This document shows, in pieces, positions 27,136-37,774 of a stretch of DNA of 64,000 nt. Under the pieces are notes generated by a model. It did no database searches. It was not told the origin of the DNA and was given only the letters and a program-made list of their open reading frames with translations. The DNA lies in NCBI RefSeq assembly GCF_003967555.1, contig NZ_BIFS01000001.1:3286001-3350000 (forward strand). Direction: 5' to 3'. A program made the translations under genes and the position numbers. Source of the stretch: Dictyobacter kobayashii (GTDB taxonomy: Bacteria > Chloroflexota > Ktedonobacteria > Ktedonobacterales > Ktedonobacteraceae). Position 1 is the first letter of the stretch. Each line of letters starts with the position of its first letter.

Positions 27136-27272
27136 TTGCTTTTAGCGAAAAGGTTTGGTTGCGAGGGCCGAATCTACCATGCCGTGCTGTTATATTGAAG
27201 AAGTGTGATATGCTTGTGGATAGGAAATCGGGAGCAAGACTCGAACCTACTTTGTAAAGGATAACGAACGCC

Positions 27273-27695
27273 ATGGACGTTTTTACCGATCCACAGACAC
27301 ACCAGCTTCTTTATTTCACCGGTGGCACTATTTTAATTATATCTATTTTATTGGCCCTCTCTTTTTTCTGGCAACGGGTGCGCAAACTGCGGCTGCTGGC
27401 CGAAAAAAGACCCGATGAGGCGCGCAGCTATAATGCGTGGCTGATCTTGTTGGATTATCTGGTCTACACTTTACTGGCCTTTCTCTGCTCATTTTTGCTG
27501 GGTAGCGTTCCGCTGATAGCTGCCCTGTATATAGGATCGCTAATAGGTCAGATACCATTGCCTTTATTTCCATTATTGGTCGGAGGAGCCATCGTTGGCC
27601 TGGCGATGGGATGTTATGTGACGGCCAGGTTTTTGTATGGCAAAGTAACATTTGAAGATAGCCTGCTCTCTTCCATTGTCAGCGAGATCCCTTAG
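27273..27695 (+). CDS. Small membrane protein of unknown function
   Basis: A 140-residue protein with three or four hydrophobic segments: about 15-35, 58-90 (two short helices), and 95-118. A charged loop VRKLRLLAEKRPDEARSYN follows the first. I do not recognise the family. Its stop codon TAG is the first part of the 9-bp target duplication of the adjacent IS element, so the insertion left the coding region intact. Confidence 0.65.
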   Translation: MDVFTDPQTHQLLYFTGGTILIISILLALSFFWQRVRKLRLLAEKRPDEARSYNAWLILLDYLVYTLLAFLCSFLLGSVPLIAALYIGSLIGQIPLPLFPLLVGGAIVGLAMGCYVTARFLYGKVTFEDSLLSSIVSEIP

Positions 27696-27701
27696 GCGTA
27701 G
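27693..27701. repeat. IS target-site duplication, left copy (TAGGCGTAG)
   Basis: The 9 bases TAGGCGTAG stand directly outside the left inverted repeat and recur exactly at 29318-29326 outside the right one. Confidence 0.95.
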
Positions 27702-29317
27702 GGGTGTCATTCATTTTTTTGCAGAGCCATCTTGAAGCATGCGATGCGAAAAGGTTTGCCTTCCCCAGCGTTTTTGTCCCTCGGTTCGTCCTTTGCGAGA
27801 AGAAGGTTGTGGAGCAAACGTAGAGGAAGGCAACCGCAAACAGATGTGCAGAATGAGCGCTCGCAGTTCTTGCGCGCAGCGAGCGCGTCGCTGGAGACTT
27901 CGCTGCTGTCGTTGGCCATGGTGATGATCGTTGCGCCAGCGTTGCTGATACTGCCAACTCTCTTCCCAGCGCTCGTTACACATCTCTCCCCGTAAGGCGA
28001 GCATGGGATTGACATTGCCCGGCTCCCAATGCATTCCTGCTCCCTTGAGACGGGCTTGCATCACCACTTTGTTGGCGCTTTCGACCATTCCTGAGCCAAT
28101 GGGCCATCCCTGGGCTTGAAACTGCGGATAGTTCATCTGCGCCAAACGCTTGCCGAAGTAACGGAGCGCATCGGTGACCGCGGGCAACGGCCGAGCACGT
28201 TTCCACCACTGCAGATGCCTCATGATGCGTTCTGGCCCCGCATGTTTGAGCTCATGAAGAACCACATTGAGCCAGCGAGCAGGGACATGATAACCCTGCT
28301 GTTGTCCCTGTTCGGCGACCTGACCAAGGTAGTGGGCAGCATGGGCAAAATCTAAGATGCGCACCGCATCATGGCGATGTCCATCCACAAAGCCTTGCAG
28401 CCACTCGGCGCCATCCTGGATGGCACATACCTGCCTGGCCTGTGCGATCCCTCGCCGCGTCACTTCCGCCGAAGCCAGATCCGCAAAGATTGATGCATCC
28501 GCCAACCGCGCAAAGTAGCTATGCTGCTCGGTTTTCGCTGTTGAGGGGTTCACCTGAGCAAATACGGCCATTTTCACTTCACCCCAGATCCCGCCGCGCA
28601 AGGGCACCATCCCGCCATCACTGCCCATCGCCATCTGCTCCACCACTGGAGCGGCAGGAAGAGGGAAACGAGGTCGGGCGGCTTCGGGATGGGCTTGTTC
28701 GCTCTGGATCGCCTCGGCGATCTGTCCTGCCTGCAAGGTACAGCGCCGGACGCTAGCCTCACTGATGCGAATGCCAAGCAACGCCTGCACTTCTTTGGCG
28801 GCTTGCCCAAAAGGCAGATGCGTTCCTAAGCGAACCAGACTTTGATGGGCGTGAGGTAACAACGCGGTGGGAGGCAGTTGCAGTTGCTCATCGAGGGGGA
28901 AAAAAGCTGTATCCGCAGGCGGGACAGCTCTGGTAGTCACGGCTCACGTTCACTTCTTGCTGTCCTCGTGTTTGAAAGGTTCGGGTACGTGCCCCTCGTT
29001 GATGCATGCGTGTGCCGCATTGCGGACACGATCGTGGCCCCTGCTGGGTGGTTTCCCTCTCTGCTTGGGCCATCTCTTCAATGATGCGAGCCCGTACCTG
29101 ATCGAGTTGGGCATCAATGGCGGCTTCAATTTCGGCCAGGGTGGCTTTGGGATGCTCCTTCTGCCATTGAGCAAGCGTATGAAAGGCTTCTTGACTTTGT
29201 TGCTGCCAGCGTTGCTCCAGGTCTTCTGACTTCATGATCGTGCCCACCTTTCTCTTCCTTGCGTTTGAGCTGTTTCTATCTTACCATTTTGGCTCTGCAA
29301 AAAAATGAATGACACCC
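27702..29317 (-). mobile_element. ISKra4-family insertion sequence, 1616 bp, complete ends
   Basis: Bounded by 28-bp perfect inverted repeats (27702-27729, starting GGGTGTCATTCA, and 29290-29317) and flanked by a 9-bp duplication. It carries a single transposase gene on the minus strand that reaches into the left repeat. The exact ends and duplication mean recent insertion. It sits between a membrane-protein gene and the valS promoter, with its right end 16 bases before the -35 box. Confidence 0.95.
27711..29235 (-). CDS. ISKra4-family transposase in two overlapping frames
   Basis: The first frame (ATG at 29235 after AGGTGG, stop at 28888) has a helical N-terminus and a zinc finger CPQCGTRM...CPACGYSFFP. 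The second frame (from about 28910 to 27711) continues FFPLDEQLQLPP and carries the catalytic domain: MGSDGGMVPLRGG, AIQDGAEWLQGF, ILDFAHAAHYL and GWPIGSGMVESANK with the family's DDE-type residues. The two meet at a run that reads T6C5 on the coding strand (28895-28905). A +1 shift there, or one base fewer, joins them. This could be programmed slippage on the homopolymer or an indel. The direction is opposite to the other frame breaks in the window. Confidence 0.85.
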
Positions 29318-29326
29318 TAGGCGTAG
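29318..29326. repeat. IS target-site duplication, right copy (TAGGCGTAG)
   Basis: Exact copy of 27693-27701, immediately outside the right inverted repeat of the IS. Confidence 0.95.
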
Positions 29327-29333
29327 GATGGGC

Positions 29334-29362
29334 TTGACATTTGTAGCTCGACTCGATAGACT
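29334..29362 (+). promoter_or_regulatory. valS promoter
   Basis: TTGACA (29334-29339), 17-base spacer, TAGACT (29357-29362), leading directly into the T-box leader. The IS target duplication ends eight bases before the -35 element. Confidence 0.8.
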
Positions 29363-29384
29363 GAGATGAACAATAATTTTATAC

Positions 29385-29648
29385 TGGCCACGATCAGGAG
29401 GAGTAGGTGCGACTCCCGTTAGAGAGGGAAGATCCGAAGGCTGAAAGTCTTCCTCGGAATGAGCGCAAACGAAGGTCGCCTGTGAGCCTGGAAACCAATG
29501 GTCTAACTAATTTCCACGGGGGTGCCCGATACAGCACTGCTGAGGATCAACCTCAGGGTCGCCACACGTGTGCGCAGACCGGTTGATTGAAACAAGGTGG
29601 TACCACGAGTTACGTCCTTTCTCGTCCTTGACGGGAAGGGCTTTTTTT
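29385..29648 (+). ncRNA. T-box leader of valS (valine tRNA-sensing)
   Basis: The leader has a stem-I region with AGAGAGGGA and GGCTGAAAGTCTTCC. It has a likely valine specifier GTC at 29475-29477 (within GAAGGTCGCC) and the T-box AGGTGGTACCACGAG near 29594-29608. The UGGU in the T-box pairs with the ACCA end expected for tRNA-Val. A terminator stem follows (CCTTTCTCGTC / GACGGGAAGGG, then seven T, about 29617-29648). Uncharged tRNA-Val should favour the antiterminator and let valS be transcribed. The exact 5' end is estimated. Confidence 0.93.
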
Positions 29649-29668
29649 ATGTGTTATGAGAGGTGGAT

Positions 29669-32406
29669 ATGATCGAGCAAGAAAAGACAACAGAGATAAC
29701 GCCGATCACCGATGTTGCAGCTTTGCCCAAGGCGTATGAGCCACAGGCGGTAGAGGCCAGGTGGTATCGCTTCTGGGAAGAGGGCGGCTATTTTAAGCCC
29801 CGCCCCAATCCTTCGCGCAAGCCGTTTGTTATCAGTATGCCTCCCCCCAACGTAACCGGGGCTCTACACCTGGGGCATGCCATTACGGCAACACTTGAAG
29901 ATATTATGGTTCGTTATCATCGCATGCAAGGCGATGAAACCCTCTGGGTGCCTGGCGAGGACCACGCCGGTATCGCTACCCAGACTGTGGTTGAGCGCTT
30001 GCTGGCGAAAGAAGGGACCGATCGCCATAAAGTTGGGCGTGAAGCCTTTCTAGAGCGTGTCTGGCAATGGGTGCAGCAATATAAGAGCCGCATTCAGGAC
30101 CAGCACCGTCGCCTGGGAGCTTCATGCGATTGGTCGCGTGAGCGTTTTACTCTGGATGAAGGTCTTTCCAAAGCTGTTCGCGAAGTCTTTGTACGTTTGT
30201 ATGAAGAAGGGCTAATTTATCGCGGTGAGCGCATCATCAACTGGTGTCCTTTCTGCATGAGCGCACTCTCAGATCTTGAGGTCAACCACGTCAATACGCC
30301 TGGCAAATTGACCTATGTGCGCTATCCACTGAAGCCTTTGGATGGGCAGACAGGTGGAGCGACCGAATATATCAGCGTAGCTACCACACGTCCCGAGACG
30401 ATTCTTGGTGATACTGGTATTGCCGTCAACCCCAAAGATCCACGCTACAAAGACCTGATAGGTCGTATCGCGATTGTCCCGGTGGTTGAGCGTGAGATTC
30501 CAATTGTCGCAGACGAAGCCGTTGAGCTTGGCTTCGGTACCGGTGCTGTCAAAGTCACGCCCGCTCATGATCCGGTGGACTTTGAAATTGGTGCCCGCCA
30601 TAATCTGCCACGAGTCCAGGTAATTGGCTTCGATGCCAGAATGACCAGCGAGGCTGGACCTTACATGGGCCAGGACCGCTATGAGGCGCGCAAAAATCTG
30701 GTTGCCGATCTAGAGAAAATGGGCCTGATCATTAAAGTTGAAGACTACGTAGTTCCTTTGGGACGCTGCCAACGCAGTGATACCGTAGTCGAGCCCTTGA
30801 TCTCGAAACAGTGGTTCATTAAAATGATGCCCCTGGCCACTCCTGCGCTCAACGCAGTCAAATATGGTCAGATCAAAATCATCCCTGAACGTTTTAATAA
30901 GACCTACTTTGACTGGCTGGAAAACATCCACGACTGGTGTATCTCGCGCCAACTCTGGTGGGGCCATCGCATTCCGGTCTGGTATTGTGATACTTGTGGT
31001 GAGATGACAGTCAGCCGCGAAGACGTGACCGCCTGTCCTCATTGTGGGAACACCCAGATTCGGCAGGACGAAGATGTATTGGATACCTGGTTCAGTTCCT
31101 GGTTGTGGCCTTTCAGCACCCTGGGCTGGCCTGATAATACAGCCGATCTGCAACGCTATTATCCAAATGCCGTGATGGAGACCGGTTACGACATCATCTT
31201 CTTCTGGGTTGCCCGCATGGTCATGGCTGGCATCCACTTTATGGGTAACGCGCCTTTCTCAACCATCTACCTGCATGGCCTGGTGCGCGACGCCAAAGGT
31301 GAGAAGATGAGTAAGTCCAAGAGCAATGTGGTTGATCCATTAGAAGTGATGGATAAATTTGGCACCGATGCTCTAAGGTTTACCCTGGCGACCAGCAGTA
31401 CACCGGGCAACGACATGAAATTGATCGATGAGCGCATCGTAGGTAACCGCAACTTTGCCAATAAGATCTGGAACGCCTCACGTTTTGTGCTCATGACGAC
31501 CGCTGGCATCAGTGGTGGCATACCCACTATCGACGCTCTGCAGCCACAAACCCTGGCCGATCGCTGGATTCTCAATCGATTTGCGCGCCTGACGAAATCC
31601 GTTACACGCCTGATCGACGAATTCCAGTTTGGTGAAGCTGGTCGCCAGATCAATGACTTCTTCTGGTCAGATTATTGTGACTGGTATGTAGAGATTGCTA
31701 AAGTACAGATGCAAGGGATGAGCAGGCCAGGCAGAACACTGCTTTGATCCTACGCGCCGTGCTTGATCAAAGTCTACGCCTCCTGCACCCGTTCATGCCA
31801 TTTGTGACTGAAGAGGTCTGGCAATATCTGTATCATTTCAGTGAGCCCAATAAGGAAGCCTGGCCAGCCTCGGCGCTGATCATCGCACCCTGGCCACAAT
31901 ATAACGAGGCCTTTGTAGATGAAGAGGCTGAGCAGCAATTCAACCTGGTCCAGCAGGTCATCACCTTGATCCGTGACGCCCGCAACCAGATGAATGTTGA
32001 GCCTGCACGTCGTATTCCAGCCATCATGGCTGTGGGTAACAACGTAGAGATGTTCACCGCTCAGTCGCCGCTGATTGAGTTTCTGGCACGCACCGAGCAG
32101 CCACAACTGCATACAGAGCTGCCTCAGAAACCTGAGCAGGCTATGAGTCTGCTGGCAGGCGCGGTAGAGATCTATCTACCACTGGCTGGTTTGCTGGATC
32201 TTGGCAAAGAGTTAGAGCGTTTGGAGAAAGAGATAGCCCAGGCTACGCAGGAGTCTGAGCGTATCAAAAGCAAGCTCTCTAATCAAAACTTTGTTACCAG
32301 GGCTAAGCCCGAAGTAGTCGAGAAAGAGCGTGAGAAGCTAGTTGCGCAAGAAGAGCGCATCAGTAAGCTCCAGGCCCGTAGCGCGGAACTGGCCAGCCTG
32401 AAGTAG
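29669..32406 (+). CDS. valS: Valyl-tRNA synthetase ValS, frameshifted
   Basis: Charges tRNA-Val. The start ATG at 29669 follows GAGAGG. The HIGH motif appears as LHLGHA and KMSKS as [14 protein letters not shown]. The editing domain ([25 protein letters not shown]) lies between. After [11 protein letters not shown] the first frame runs into [10 protein letters not shown] and stops at 31747. The next frame reads [20 protein letters not shown] and continues through [15 protein letters not shown] to the C-terminal coiled coil ([15 protein letters not shown]). Restoring one G in CAAGGGATG (31713-31718) joins them, giving about 912 residues. valS is essential, so this break is almost certainly a sequence error. 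Confidence 0.93.
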
Positions 32407-32461
32407 CTGTAGGTAGAAAAGCAACTCGCATCTCATTGTCTCAGCAGGTTTGTAGACAAAA

Positions 32462-32509
32462 GAAACGGTCGGAATGGCACCCTCCAATTGTTGCCATTCT
32501 GACCGTTTC
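32462..32509 (+). terminator. Stem-loop after valS
   Basis: A 17-bp stem, GAAACGGTC.GAATGGC with its complement, one G-T pair, 14-base loop. No clear T-run. The rest of 32512-32881 shows nothing convincing. Confidence 0.6.
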
Positions 32510-32881
32510 CATTAGACACAAGCACGAACAGAGGAGACACAAGCATGAACCGGATCTATCTGCAAAAATTCCAGTTCTTCACCAGGCTCAACTCCATTTA
32601 ACTGCTTCACGTTACGCTTCTTCACTGATATGCCGTCATCCACATGAGCGGACGATCATCTCTCCCAAAAGCTCTACATGCCTTTCAGATTTGAATAGCA
32701 GGCAATAGCTGTTTTTTGTTTCTTCCGACGTTGTGATCAGTTTTCTCTGTTGTTAAGAGCATAATCTATCGCAAGGCAGTCTGTCAAGGTTTTTCTTGAC
32801 TAAATTGACAAACTAAGTCAACTAATATGAAAATTGGTCATATTTCTTTGCAGTGAGCCATCAATATGTACATTATCTCAT

Positions 32882-32935
32882 GTGTGGAGTGTGGTTGGTG
32901 GGCGGCCGCAGCCGCCCACCAACCACACTCCACAC
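32882..32935. repeat. GC-rich perfect inverted repeat, 25-bp arms
   Basis: Arms 32882-32906 and 32911-32935 are exact complements around CGCA. The composition is GTGTGG/GGTGGGCGG, unlike the AT-rich surroundings. It is followed by a second hairpin, as at 24406-24494. The gap 32960-33229 shows no gene. Confidence 0.8.
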
Positions 32936-32944
32936 GTTCAACCC

Positions 32945-32959
32945 GGCGCCGCAGGCGCC
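32945..32959. repeat. GCA-triloop hairpin GGCGCC-GCA-GGCGCC
   Basis: Six-bp perfect GC stem with GCA loop, nine bases after the preceding palindrome. It shares the core GCGCCGCAGGCG with 24474-24485. Confidence 0.6.
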
Positions 32960-33229
32960 AAAGAGGAAAATTAAAAAGCTCTAATCCATCAGAAGCATAT
33001 ATTGACTATTAACCAGCATAAGAGATATGCTATAGCTAATGTGTTAGCATATCTCAAGCTCTAAAAGCAATCGTAAACGCCGCTAAGTCGCGGCTAGCTT
33101 TGCCGCCACAGCTCAGACTTTTTGAGCAGCATCATAGAAGAAACGCATTAAATCCCCTGGCGGCTATGCTCATACGATTGAGCGGCGTGCTATAGAAACG
33201 CATAATACTATATTTGCTGGTGGTAAAAT

Positions 33230-34200
33230 ATGGAAATAACATGGCGTGAACTACTTGGAAAAGTGGCCAGCGATCCTCTGGAACAGCAAAAAATACTTGA
33301 TGCCTTGAATATCAACTCGATGACTTTAAGACGCTGGATTAATGGTGAAACCAATCCCCGCCCCCAGAATGTACGTTTACTCTTGAATGCCTTACCCCAG
33401 TATCGAAAACAACTATTGATGTTGCTCGCAGTAGAATTTCCCTTTCTTAATCAGGAAAACATGCTACAGGATGAGCAGTCAGCGTTGATCCCAGCCACAT
33501 TTTATGTCCAGGTCATGACCGCATATGTCAGCGTCTCCCAGCACCTGCGATCCTCAAATGTAAGTAATTTGATTTTGCAGCAGATGTTGAAGCAGCTTGA
33601 TCCCAATCTGGATGGGATGTTGATATATGTAGCGCAATGTGTCCCTCCAGCAGAAGGGCAGAAGATTCGTAGTTTGCGTGTGGTTTACGGTAGAGGTACT
33701 CCGCCCTGGAGTACCTATGTTGAATATCATCAGCAATTTTTCGGTGCTGAATCGCTGGTGGGTTATGCGGTCTCTCTGGGGCATCTAACGCCCCTACAGA
33801 GTCCTGAAGAGATCCAGCGTATCTTTCCTGATGAACAGATTGATGAAGTGAAGAGCGTCGTCGCAGCGCCTATCTTACTGGCCAATCAGACTGTTGGTGG
33901 TATTTACATTGCCAGTACCCAGAGGAATTTTTTCTCGCCAACTATCTATCCTTAATTCAAAAGTATGTCGAATTGATGTGCCTGGCTTTTGACAAGAACG
34001 AATTTTATTTATTATCGGATATTTCTTTAGGCGTTATGCCGTCACATGAGCAGCAGTTACCTATTTTGATTACTTTTCAAACCCGTGTGACACAACAGAT
34101 TGTCCTGGCGGCCCAGGAGAATCGCACCATGACCCGTGTGCAGGCCGAAAAGATTGCCTGGCAGCAGCTGGAAGAGGATTTATTCCACTGCCCAAAATAG
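33230..34200 (+). CDS. HTH-GAF-type regulator, frameshifted, copy 1
   Basis: An N-terminal helix-turn-helix (about residues 1-65: INSMTLRRWINGETNPRPQNVRLLLNAL) and a GAF-like sensor domain (GMLIYVAQCVPP..., SVVAAPILLANQTVGGIYIAST). The first frame stops at 33955 after RNFFSPTIYP. The next frame reads ANYLSLIQKYVELMCLAFDKNEFYLL and runs to 34200, the expected end of the GAF domain plus a helical tail. Restoring one T in the six-T run 33928-33933 joins them, about 323 residues. It is a paralogue of 48937-50162. The ligand is unknown. Confidence 0.75.
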
Positions 34201-34202
34201 CA

Positions 34203-34236
34203 TCAGGCCCACTGAATGCTTATTCAGTGGGCCTGA
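34203..34236. terminator. Stem-loop after HTH-GAF gene
   Basis: Perfect 15-bp stem (TCAGGCCCACTGAAT and its complement) with GCTT loop, beginning three bases after the stop codon. No T-run. Confidence 0.7.
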
Positions 34237-34911
34237 CTATGATAACGGGACGGTGTTACTGGCTACCCTCACACAACCACACAACCCTCAATTGTAGCCA
34301 ACCTTCAAACTTTCCTTGGAAGAAAAGCCACGTCCAGCAATCAAAAATCCCTGGATACCCCCCTGCTTTCCCCTCACATCACCTATGTTTGCTGTCATAT
34401 CCCATCCACCCGGCATAACCCCACATCCATGACAGCCCAACACACTCCAGAAGACCAGGATTGCTCTGCGTGCTCGTTTACAGAGAACGAGGAAGTGTCA
34501 TCGTTCCGCATATATTAACGACCATTATTACTCCCTACCAACCTTCCCTGCACTATAAATTCTACACCGTTATACACCAGATACTTTAAAAAATGGGATG
34601 AGCGAAGAGCAATGGAGACGATGGTTTGAACAAGTAGTAGTGACAAGTGGCAATTGCTTCTTCCCCAACCCTCGATGAGAGTATAACATGTGCTATAGTA
34701 AAAATCTATATTTTTCTTGTTTAATTATTCTTAACTTTTTAAATATTTAAAAGTTGTAATAATAGCAAATACAACATCTATTTAACGAATCGGGCCTTTG
34801 TTTAGCACAAAGGCTCGGTGAGAACCCATACCGTCTTCGATTTTATGAGCAGACTTTCATTGCATCGGTGCCCTTGAATGACCATTGTTTCATGCTTTTT
34901 AGTAGATGCTA
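34237..34911. other. Gene-free AT-rich region
   Basis: No convincing gene. Short open frames have no protein-like pattern. A hairpin of CGGGCCTTTGT type with its near-complement lies near 34787-34815 and could end the minus-strand membrane gene that stops at 34912. Confidence 0.4.
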
Positions 34912-35606
34912 TTAAGACCCGTAGGCAGGAGGATCTTGCTCGCTATTGAGCTTATCCCATTGCTCTGCGTGGTCATTTGCCTGTTGCACACTCCACATAG
35001 TGAGCACAATATAGAAGAGGCAGGTGACCACCAGGATAGTTGAGGCCGAGAAGTCTAGCGGGATTAGCAGGAAGAGCAGTAACACAACGAGCGAAAGGAG
35101 AAGTTGTCCCAGCCCCAGACGTTATTCATGCGGAAAATCAGCTGGCGATATTCGGCGCTTTCCTGCCAATAATCTGTATAGTCCGCAATATGATCTGGGG
35201 TATGGGCATGGCAATAACGATCAATGTAGAAGAGCAGTGGCATACGCATCCAGCGTGTGAGTAGCGTCAATAGCCCCAGAATAGCGATGGGTAGTACATA
35301 ATGTAGAATTGTTGCCAGTAATGGAGAAACATCTGGCAACAGGGCACCAAGCATGACCCAGAATATTACGTACAGAGCGGCCAGGGCGATCAGATCCAGA
35401 CTTCGCTGCTGATTGTATTGCCATATCATATGGCTGAGAGGAAATAGGGCCACCAGCAATAATGCTGCCGGGCCTGCCAGGCGAGCAGCAAATAGTTGAT
35501 ACACCATATAGGGAAAGACCACATCGATGGCGATGGTTTGTAAAATGGTGCTGGGAATAACATTTGAAAAATTCAGGCGCCTGGGCGTGCTCCGTTCATT
35601 AGCCAT
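34912..35606 (-). CDS. VC0807-like multi-pass membrane protein, frameshifted
   Basis: Starts MANERSTPRRLNFSNVIPST after AAAGGAG and has five or six hydrophobic segments (for example ILQTIAIDVVFPYMVYQLFA and LIALAALYVIFWVMLGALL). The pattern, with YCHAHTPDHIADYTDYW and the R-x-x-x-MNNVWG region, resembles the VC0807 family of unknown function. The first frame ends FSFRSLCYCSSC at 35064. The next frame continues the last helix (LGQLLLSLVVLLLFLLIPL) and ends at 34912. One base is missing near 35106-35120, beside a four-base homopolymer. Restored length is about 231 residues. Confidence 0.65.
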
Positions 35607-35710
35607 GCCATAATCTCCTTTATACTGCCGACAATGTGAACAACATATATTGATTACAGTATGACACGGACCCTTCTGCGCGGCAACACCCCTCTATATC
35701 GTATGTCCAT

Positions 35711-36300
35711 TTAGTGGAGGCTCATATTTTTCTTCACGTGCGTAGAGGCTGTCTCTAACTGACGTTTCAGATATTCACGTTCGGCTAAGTGGCCCAGAAT
35801 ATCGACTCGTTTCATCGTAGCATTAAAAACAAACTTCTTTCCATCCTGACGCCAGATCTTAACTACTGATGTGGGCTCACTCCTCCGACGTTGGAGGCTC
35901 GTTTATAGTGCACCTTCTTCATCTGTTCCCAGCGTATTACCTCGGCCCGCCCATTTAGAATCCGCACAATGCCAGCTGTGTAAATATGTACATGCAGGTT
36001 GCGACGAAAAGGTAGACGCAATGGTTTATAGTCACGTAACCAGCTAACCGAAAGAATGGATAGATATAGAAGAGAAACAATACTTACCAGTATATAGTAG
36101 GTAGTGCTACTCATTTCAAAGCTCATAGAAAAAATGAAACCAACTATGAGCATAATAATCATACCTGGAATTGCCATGCTCAAATAGAGCGCATAAAAGA
36201 GATCAGAAGACTGATAATCTACCTTCAATGTAACTACAAATTGATCCAGTTTATGCTGCTCACCGAGTTGACACGCCTCTGCCAGCATCTGATCCGACAT
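35711..36300 (-). CDS. DUF6585-like membrane protein, frameshifted
   Basis: An N-terminal soluble stretch, two hydrophobic helices (about 40-60 and 67-88), then a PH-like beta region (NLHVHIYTAGIVRILNGRAEVIRWEQMKKVHYK). The first frame stops at 35863 after GGVSPHQ. The next reads SEPTSVVKIWRQDGKKFVFN and VDILGHLAEREYLKRQLETA to a stop at 35711, completing the domain. One base is missing near 35876-35886. About 196 residues. The family name is a tentative recognition; the function is unknown. SD GGGAGG lies upstream. Confidence 0.6.
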
Positions 36301-36675
36301 ATACAGTGCAACCTCCCTGATTGTTTAGGGTGAGATAGGTAGAAAGGAATAATTCGGCCATAGGAAGTATTTCTATGGCTAGCACGGACAACAATTGTTC
36401 CTGGTTTCATTGTACAAGCAAGCAATATTCCTGACTGTATACATTCAAGGGAATATATCTAATAAACACTACTATGACGCAATAAGACACGAACCTGGAT
36501 AATATCTATGGTTAATAAGTCAAAAAATGAGCTCCAGAAGCATCTGCCCTGTTTTTTTGGTCGATGACCTTCTGTAGTTTTTTTGCAAAGCTATACGATC
36601 CGGCCATTTCTTGCATCAACAATGTAAGTAGATGGTTCAAATTTGATAAATGGTCAGGGTTAAGGAGAGTTGTAT
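36301..36675. other. Divergent promoter region, no gene seen
   Basis: AT-rich spacer between the DUF6585-like gene and the TspO-family gene. I see no convincing coding frame or structured RNA. Confidence 0.4.
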
Positions 36676-37455
36676 ATGACAAAAGATATTACCAGGCAGA
36701 TCATCAATGTAGTGGTGACTATTGCAACCGTTTTACTAAATGTTTTTAGCAGTAATGTCTTTGGGCGCAGTGTTGGTGAAGTTTCGCGACAGTATCCCGT
36801 GTCCATTACCCCTGCTAACTATGCTTTTGCCATCTGGGGCATTATTTACCTGGGTTTGATCGCTTTTGCTATCTATCAGGCGTTGCCAGCACAAAGGACA
36901 AATCCACGTTTACGGCGTATCGGTTACTGGTATGCACTGAGCTGTATTGCCAATGTAGGCTGGGAATATGTGTGGCTGAATGAACGGATAAACCTGAGCC
37001 TGCTGCTGATGGCTATTTTGTTGCTTTCGTTACTGGTTATCTATATTCGGACGAACATCAACAAAGAGAGTGCATCGCCACTCGAAAGCTGGTGTCTGAA
37101 CGCACCCTTTGGTCTATATCTGGGTTGGATTACAGTTGCCAGCATCGTTAATACCGCCGTAGTGCTGGCTAATCTGGGTTGGAATGGTGCCGGCATCAGT
37201 CCTATCGCCTGGACAGCAATATTGCTGGTGATTGGAACGGCGGTAGCTGTTTATGTGGGCCTGACATGCGTAGATATAGCTTTCCTGGCAGTAATTGTCT
37301 GGGCATATATAGCGATACTGGTCAAGAATAGCGGTACTCCTGCCATCACTATTACTGCCGCTATCATGGTCATAATTATTCTGGCAACTATCCTTACGAT
37401 TGCCCTACGCAGAAAGAGCCTGTTACGTTGGGCCGGGGCGCCAGTTTACTCTTAA
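36676..37455 (+). CDS. Tryptophan-rich sensory protein-like (TspO/MBR-related) membrane protein
   Basis: A 259-residue membrane protein with about eight hydrophobic segments. The motif SITPANYAFAIWGIIYLGLIAFAIYQ is characteristic of the longer TspO/MBR-related proteins, and GYWYALSCIANVGWEYVWLNE follows. TspO proteins bind porphyrins or related ligands; the role of this longer branch is not established. The ATG at 36676 follows AAGGAG at eight bases; the TTG at 36670 is too close to it. Confidence 0.8.
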   Translation: MTKDITRQIINVVVTIATVLLNVFSSNVFGRSVGEVSRQYPVSITPANYAFAIWGIIYLGLIAFAIYQALPAQRTNPRLRRIGYWYALSCIANVGWEYVWLNERINLSLLLMAILLLSLLVIYIRTNINKESASPLESWCLNAPFGLYLGWITVASIVNTAVVLANLGWNGAGISPIAWTAILLVIGTAVAVYVGLTCVDIAFLAVIVWAYIAILVKNSGTPAITITAAIMVIIILATILTIALRRKSLLRWAGAPVYS

Positions 37456-37774
37456 TCGATAGTCTCTTTTTCTTCTTTCTCTCATTTGCATAAGAGGGAC
37501 GCACATAGCATGGGCCAATGGAGTTTTACCAGACTTGTGCGTTATTATAGAATGTATGCAAATAATATTGAAGAGCAAGCGCATGCCCCTCACTGTTCTG
37601 CTTTGTATGCCATTATAGCGTGGAAGCAGAACAGTATAGGTAATATATGTGTATACCAATGCCTTTATTTTGATCTCAATAAAGAATAGCAGAGCAATAT
37701 ATTTGTTTGTTCAAGTAAGCTGGTCTGTGATATTTTAGATACGCGATAAAGGGATGATAGAGGAGAAGAAATGC
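37456..37774. other. Gap without recognised gene
   Basis: AT-rich, with short open frames that have no recognisable protein pattern. Confidence 0.35.

Noticed and set aside
27200..27262. tRNA-like T-arm (GGTTCGAGTCT on the minus strand)
   Set aside because: The acceptor and anticodon parts do not pair and no full cloverleaf can be drawn.
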